The notes beneath the pieces were generated by a model, which saw nothing but the letters and a program-made list of their open reading frames with translations, had not been told where the DNA came from and did no database searches. From positions 1 through 64,000 of the forward strand of contig CALLUD010000026.1 of assembly GCA_938011325.1 (NCBI GenBank): 64,000 nt of DNA, written 5' to 3'. The stretch comes from an uncultured Spartobacteria bacterium (GTDB lineage Bacteria; Verrucomicrobiota; Verrucomicrobiia; Chthoniobacterales; JAATET01). Of this stretch, positions 60,727 to 64,000 are shown piece after piece. The position numbers were made by a program, and so were the translations under genes. Within the stretch, counting starts at the first letter, position 1. Every line of letters begins with the position of its first letter.

Positions 60727-61647
60727 TCACTTGATGATGATCTTGACCTTGTAGGGCTTCATCTTCGTCTTGTTGTCGATCTCCGCGATCAGGTCGCCGC
60801 CAATCTTCACGTTGTAGCGGCCCGGCGCGAGTGCACGGCCGGTCAGTTTGCCGGTAAGTGCCTGGAACTTGAGCCCGGCGGGGAGTTTTCCCTTGAGCGT
60901 GAGGCGCTTCACGGCGCGCCAGATGGGGCGCGGAACCTTGTAAACGACGCGCTTGCCGACCGATGTGGAAATCTTCGCTTTCTTCACGTCCTGGAGCGCG
61001 GCGCGATACGCCTCGATCAAGGAAAGCGGCAGCAAATAGCTATCGTAGGTGAAGCCGTCCCGTGAGTTTCCGCTCACGATCGCGAGCGCCGGCTCGGCGA
61101 TGTTTTCCGGATGCGGGAATCCCCACCCGCTATCGGTCTCGACGCCCGTCGTTCCATATGGAGCGGCTCCGGCTCCTTCCCTGCCGGTGACCACGCACCA
61201 GCGGGAAGTGTATTCGTTTTCGACCACGATCAGGACGGCGCCGATGCCGATGAACTCCGCGTTCGGATTCTCGATCATTTCAACAAGATCCGGATCATGC
61301 AGGATGTCGAGGGCCAGCTCCTCACCGTCGACATAATTGGAGAGCGTTACCGAGGACAGCGCATTGCCGGTGAAGCCCTTGGTCTCCACGTGGTCGAAGA
61401 CATTGCTCACAATGGGCGCGCCGCGCAGGAATTCCGACGCCGCATATTCGCGGGCTCCGCTGCACAACTCCGTCAGCGGCTGGAGCGGCTGCCGGCCAAT
61501 TACTTCGCGGTGGGCATTCAGAATTTTCACGGCCTGCGTGATTTCATCGACGTAATGGGCCCGCTCCTTCGCCGACGGAGGCGCGTCCGCATAAAGAGTT
61601 CCAAGGACCACACACGACGCCAGCACTGAGAGGAATGAACACTTCAT
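60727..61647 (-). CDS. Secreted CAP/SCP-domain protein with Ig-like tail
   Basis: 306 residues with a signal peptide (1-20, ending TLYADAPP). Residues about 25-180 follow the CAP (SCP/PR1) pattern: ILNAHREVIGRQPLQPLTELCSGAREYAA, a central HVETKGFTG, and IGIGAVLIVVENEYTSRWCVV. The C-terminal 90 residues are a small Ig-like domain of the He_PIG type (LPAGLKFQALTGKLTG, then APGRYNVKIGG). Extracellular; CAP proteins vary in function, so none is assigned. Tail composition (YKVKIIIK) resembles the lysine-rich secreted pair at 49141-50190. Confidence 0.65.
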   Translation of the reverse strand: MKCSFLSVLASCVVLGTLYADAPPSAKERAHYVDEITQAVKILNAHREVIGRQPLQPLTELCSGAREYAASEFLRGAPIVSNVFDHVETKGFTGNALSSVTLSNYVDGEELALDILHDPDLVEMIENPNAEFIGIGAVLIVVENEYTSRWCVVTGREGAGAAPYGTTGVETDSGWGFPHPENIAEPALAIVSGNSRDGFTYDSYLLPLSLIEAYRAALQDVKKAKISTSVGKRVVYKVPRPIWRAVKRLTLKGKLPAGLKFQALTGKLTGRALAPGRYNVKIGGDLIAEIDNKTKMKPYKVKIIIK

Positions 61648-61777
61648 ATTTTGACCCTGCCCGGTCAATAGAGGCGCGTTCCGTGCGGAAGCAAAGGAAT
61701 TTCGGGCGGCTGCGGAAAATTCTGCGAGGCTTTGATGCGTGTTCCCTTTTCCGTCCATTCCTCACGCGGCGCTGATC

Positions 61778-61797
61778 TTTTGTAAAAATTTTTGTAA
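61778..61797 (+). promoter_or_regulatory. Direct ttttgtaa repeat upstream of ECF sigma gene
   Basis: ttttgtaa occurs at 61778-61785 and 61790-61797, 12 bases apart, 38-57 bases before the sigma-factor start. Its position suits an autoregulated promoter or operator. Not matched to a known consensus. Confidence 0.35.
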
Positions 61798-61834
61798 GAG
61801 ATCGGGCGGCTGGCCGTTGACCCGGTAGCACGCC

Positions 61835-62338
61835 ATGACTCCGCAGGAATTTCTCACGCAGGCGCTCGAGCGCTACGAGCGACCGCTGGTCAGCTACGCC
61901 CGATCGATCACCGGCGATCTCGAGTCCGCGCGCGACGCTGTGCAGGAGACATTCCTCCGCCTCGCCCGCCAGGATTTCAAAGCCCTCGAGCCACGGCTTG
62001 CCCCGTGGCTCTTTTTCGTGTGCCGGAACTGTGCGATCGACCATTGCCGAAAGGTTGTCCGCCTCGCACCGGCCGAGGACGACGATGTCGTGCCCGATCC
62101 CGGACGAAGTCCCGCCGACGACGCGACGGCGAGCGAGGACGCCGAGCAGCTCCGCGCGCTCGTCGAAAAACTTCCCGAGAAACAACGCGAGATCGTCCGG
62201 CTGAAATTCGATGCCGGCCTCACGTATCGCGAAATCGCCGACGTGATGAAGATGACTGTCAGCCATGTCGGCGTTCAACTCCACCACGCCATCCAGACAC
62301 TGCGCACGCAGTGGCAGCGAGCCAACGCATTGCCATGA
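61835..62338 (+). CDS. ECF RNA polymerase sigma factor
   Basis: 167 residues. Region 2 (about 10-80) has LVSYARSITGDLESARDAVQETFLRLAR and WLFFVCRNCAIDHCRK. Region 4 (about 105-160) has VEKLPEKQREIVRLKFDAGLTYREIA and MTVSHVGVQLHHAIQTLR. A typical SigW/RpoE-type factor. Its stop overlaps the start of the anti-sigma-like vWA protein (ATGA), so it is probably held inactive by that protein. Confidence 0.93.
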   Translation: MTPQEFLTQALERYERPLVSYARSITGDLESARDAVQETFLRLARQDFKALEPRLAPWLFFVCRNCAIDHCRKVVRLAPAEDDDVVPDPGRSPADDATASEDAEQLRALVEKLPEKQREIVRLKFDAGLTYREIADVMKMTVSHVGVQLHHAIQTLRTQWQRANALP

Positions 62339-64000
62339 ACGATCCCCGCATCACCGCCTATGCCGTGGGCGAACTCGAGCCCGCCGAACGCGAGGCCTTC
62401 GAGCGCGAGCTCGCCACCTCCACGGAACTCCAGCACGAGCTGGCCGAGACCGTGGCGCTCGCGGAGCAACTGACCGCGAAACTCGGTGACACCGCCGATC
62501 AACTTGATGACGCCCGCCGGGCGAAGATTTTTGCCGCCGCCCATTCCGGCGAAGCACATCGTCCGTGGGCCCGCATCTGGGTGCCGGCCATGGCCGCGGG
62601 CTTCATCGCATTGCTTGCCCTGGTGTCTCTCCAGACACGCCGTGAAAGCGGGACTTCGGAGACCTCGCTCGCGGCAACGGAGCCACAGGGCGTGGATTTG
62701 ATGACGGCGCAGACCGTTCTCGCGAAATCCGGCGGAGAACCGGCCGGAATCGCGCTGGCCGGGCAAGCCACACCGCCACATCCGCTGCTGGATGCCGTCG
62801 ATGGCACGCCCCCCGAGTTCGACGTCTTCATAAAGGAAGGCAAAGCGGCACCGTCGGACGCGGAGAGTTCCGAAACCGGCGCACTGCTTGCCGAGGCGAA
62901 GAATCATCTCGAGGAGGGGCGCTACGATCTCGCTTCCAGGCATTCCGAAGAGGTGCTGAGAAGGGATCCATACAACACCGCGGCGAGACGGGAGCTCGAG
63001 AAAATGAGCACGGAGGTTTCGACCTTCGCCTCGAACGACGCCTTCAACGAAACGCGCAGCCGTATTTCGGCACCTTTCTCGGCCGACGCGAAGAGAAAAG
63101 CCGAGGCCGAGGTTCCTGCCGCGCCGCAGTCCACCGCGAACCGGGGCGTTTGGGCCAATACCGCGCTTGCCACCGGCTGGGACAGCCCGCAGGCGCCCGG
63201 TCAGGTCGGAGGCCCGACCTTCAACACCGAGGCGTATGACTCCGTCACGCCAAACGGGTTTCTCGATGTCGCGGGAAATCCCCTCTCCACGTTCTCGATC
63301 GATGTGGACACGGCGAGCTACGCGAATGTCCGCCGGTTTCTCAACGACGGCATGCTTCCGCCGTCCGGCGCGGTGCGCATCGAGGAGCTGATCAACTATT
63401 TCCCCTACGATCTGCCGGCGCCTGCGGAGGATGCGCCGTTTTCGGTGACGACCGACGTGACGCGCGCGCCGTGGAATCCCGGGCATCTGCTCGCACGGAT
63501 CGCATTGAAAGGCCGCGACGTCGCACCCGGGAGTCTCCCGCCGTCGAACCTGGTCTTTCTTGTGGATGTCTCCGGATCGATGAGGCCGGAGAACAAGCTG
63601 CCATTGCTCAAGCGCGCGCTGCGCAGGCTAGTTGACCGCCTGAGCCCGAAGGACAGCGTCGCCATCGTGACCTACGCCGGTTCCTCCGGAGTGGTGCTTC
63701 CGCCCACCGATGGCAATGACAAGGCGAAGGTGCTGGCCGCGTTGGATCGACTCGAATCCGGCGGTTCGACGAATGGCGCGGGCGGCATCCAGCTCGCCTA
63801 CGAGACGGCGCGCGAGCATTTCCTGCCCGAGGGCAACAACCGGGTGATTCTTTGCACGGATGGCGACTTCAATGTCGGCGTGACGAGCCAGAGCGAGCTG
63901 GTGAGGTTGATCGAGAAGGAGCGCGAGTCGGGCGTGTTTCTCTCGGTGCTCGGCTTCGGCACGGGCAACGTGAAGGACTCGACGATGGAGAAGCTCGCCG
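62335..64000 (+). CDS. Anti-sigma-like membrane protein with von Willebrand A domain (partial)
   Basis: The frame is open to the window end (555 codons visible). Residues 1-70 resemble the cytoplasmic part of anti-sigma factors (DPRITAYAVGELEPAEREAFERE) but lack zinc-binding Cys/His. One membrane helix lies at about 80-100. A TPR-like segment (about 185-225, LLAEAKNHLEEGRYDLA) follows, then the YfbK-type vWF_A N-terminal region (STFSIDVDTASYANVRRFL, about 320) and a vWA domain with the MIDAS motif DVSGSM near 411. It acts outside the cytoplasm as a putative sensor; the C-terminus is missing. Confidence 0.88.
   Translation, partial: MNDPRITAYAVGELEPAEREAFERELATSTELQHELAETVALAEQLTAKLGDTADQLDDARRAKIFAAAHSGEAHRPWARIWVPAMAAGFIALLALVSLQTRRESGTSETSLAATEPQGVDLMTAQTVLAKSGGEPAGIALAGQATPPHPLLDAVDGTPPEFDVFIKEGKAAPSDAESSETGALLAEAKNHLEEGRYDLASRHSEEVLRRDPYNTAARRELEKMSTEVSTFASNDAFNETRSRISAPFSADAKRKAEAEVPAAPQSTANRGVWANTALATGWDSPQAPGQVGGPTFNTEAYDSVTPNGFLDVAGNPLSTFSIDVDTASYANVRRFLNDGMLPPSGAVRIEELINYFPYDLPAPAEDAPFSVTTDVTRAPWNPGHLLARIALKGRDVAPGSLPPSNLVFLVDVSGSMRPENKLPLLKRALRRLVDRLSPKDSVAIVTYAGSSGVVLPPTDGNDKAKVLAALDRLESGGSTNGAGGIQLAYETAREHFLPEGNNRVILCTDGDFNVGVTSQSELVRLIEKERESGVFLSVLGFGTGNVKDSTMEKLA

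Overview
The window is chromosomal DNA of a GC-rich, Gram-negative bacterium, most likely a member of the Verrucomicrobiota. I infer this from gene content, not from a marker gene. It has LpxK (lipid A), two PEP-CTERM exosortase-sorted surface proteins, paired DUF1080 (3-keto-glycoside) proteins with a Tat-exported Gfo/Idh/MocA oxidoreductase and a HEAT protein, a Pkn-type kinase next to an X6-type ECF sigma factor, and many secreted glycoside hydrolases. No phage, integrase, insertion sequence, CRISPR array or rRNA operon is visible. One tRNA-Ser(GCU) is present.

Layout. 1-354 is a palindromic repeat cluster. 355-8460 holds a PPK2 kinase, a secreted redoxin with DsbD, an MscS channel, a lipoprotein aldose 1-epimerase, a small secreted protein, a GH43-like hydrolase and a phosphoribosyltransferase. 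8501-15046 is a cell-surface cassette: a 1468-residue secreted beta-propeller/di-heme protein flanked by two paralogous PEP-CTERM proteins. 15217-19242 holds an ECF sigma factor, its Ser/Thr kinase and an AI-2E-type exporter. After the tRNA come GH16 and GH38 hydrolases (19499-23376), thrB-lpxK, and a lipid-linked glycan operon (PAP2, GT39, GT2). A degenerate sigma-like/anti-sigma-like pair (29492-30705) diverges from the DUF1080/HEAT/oxidoreductase operon (30832-34070).

34142-41486 is the most unusual part. It has a phosphatase-serine hydroxymethyltransferase fusion, lepB, and then an ammonium transporter fused in one polypeptide to a SiaA-like PP2C phosphatase and a SiaB-like kinase. That fusion is followed at once by SiaC and a soluble histidine kinase. 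This looks like a one-operon ammonium-linked partner-switching system.

41483-51243 carries housekeeping genes (rlmD-like, two hsp20, gspF-like, ribD, trpB, mutY, rnhC) and a tandem pair of small secreted paralogues, the second frameshifted. 51503-54841 is a trehalose synthase-maltokinase fusion. 54842-56991 is gene-poor: a decayed surface-protein remnant, one hypothetical gene and a striking 21-bp tandem repeat. An Mrr-type nuclease, oligoendopeptidase F, a methyltransferase gene broken by an amber codon, a CAP-domain protein and an ECF sigma/anti-sigma-vWA operon (cut by the window end) complete the window.

Most long open frames opposite the real genes are shadows produced by the high-GC codon usage and were left out. 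All functional names rest on motifs read by eye; no database search was run.
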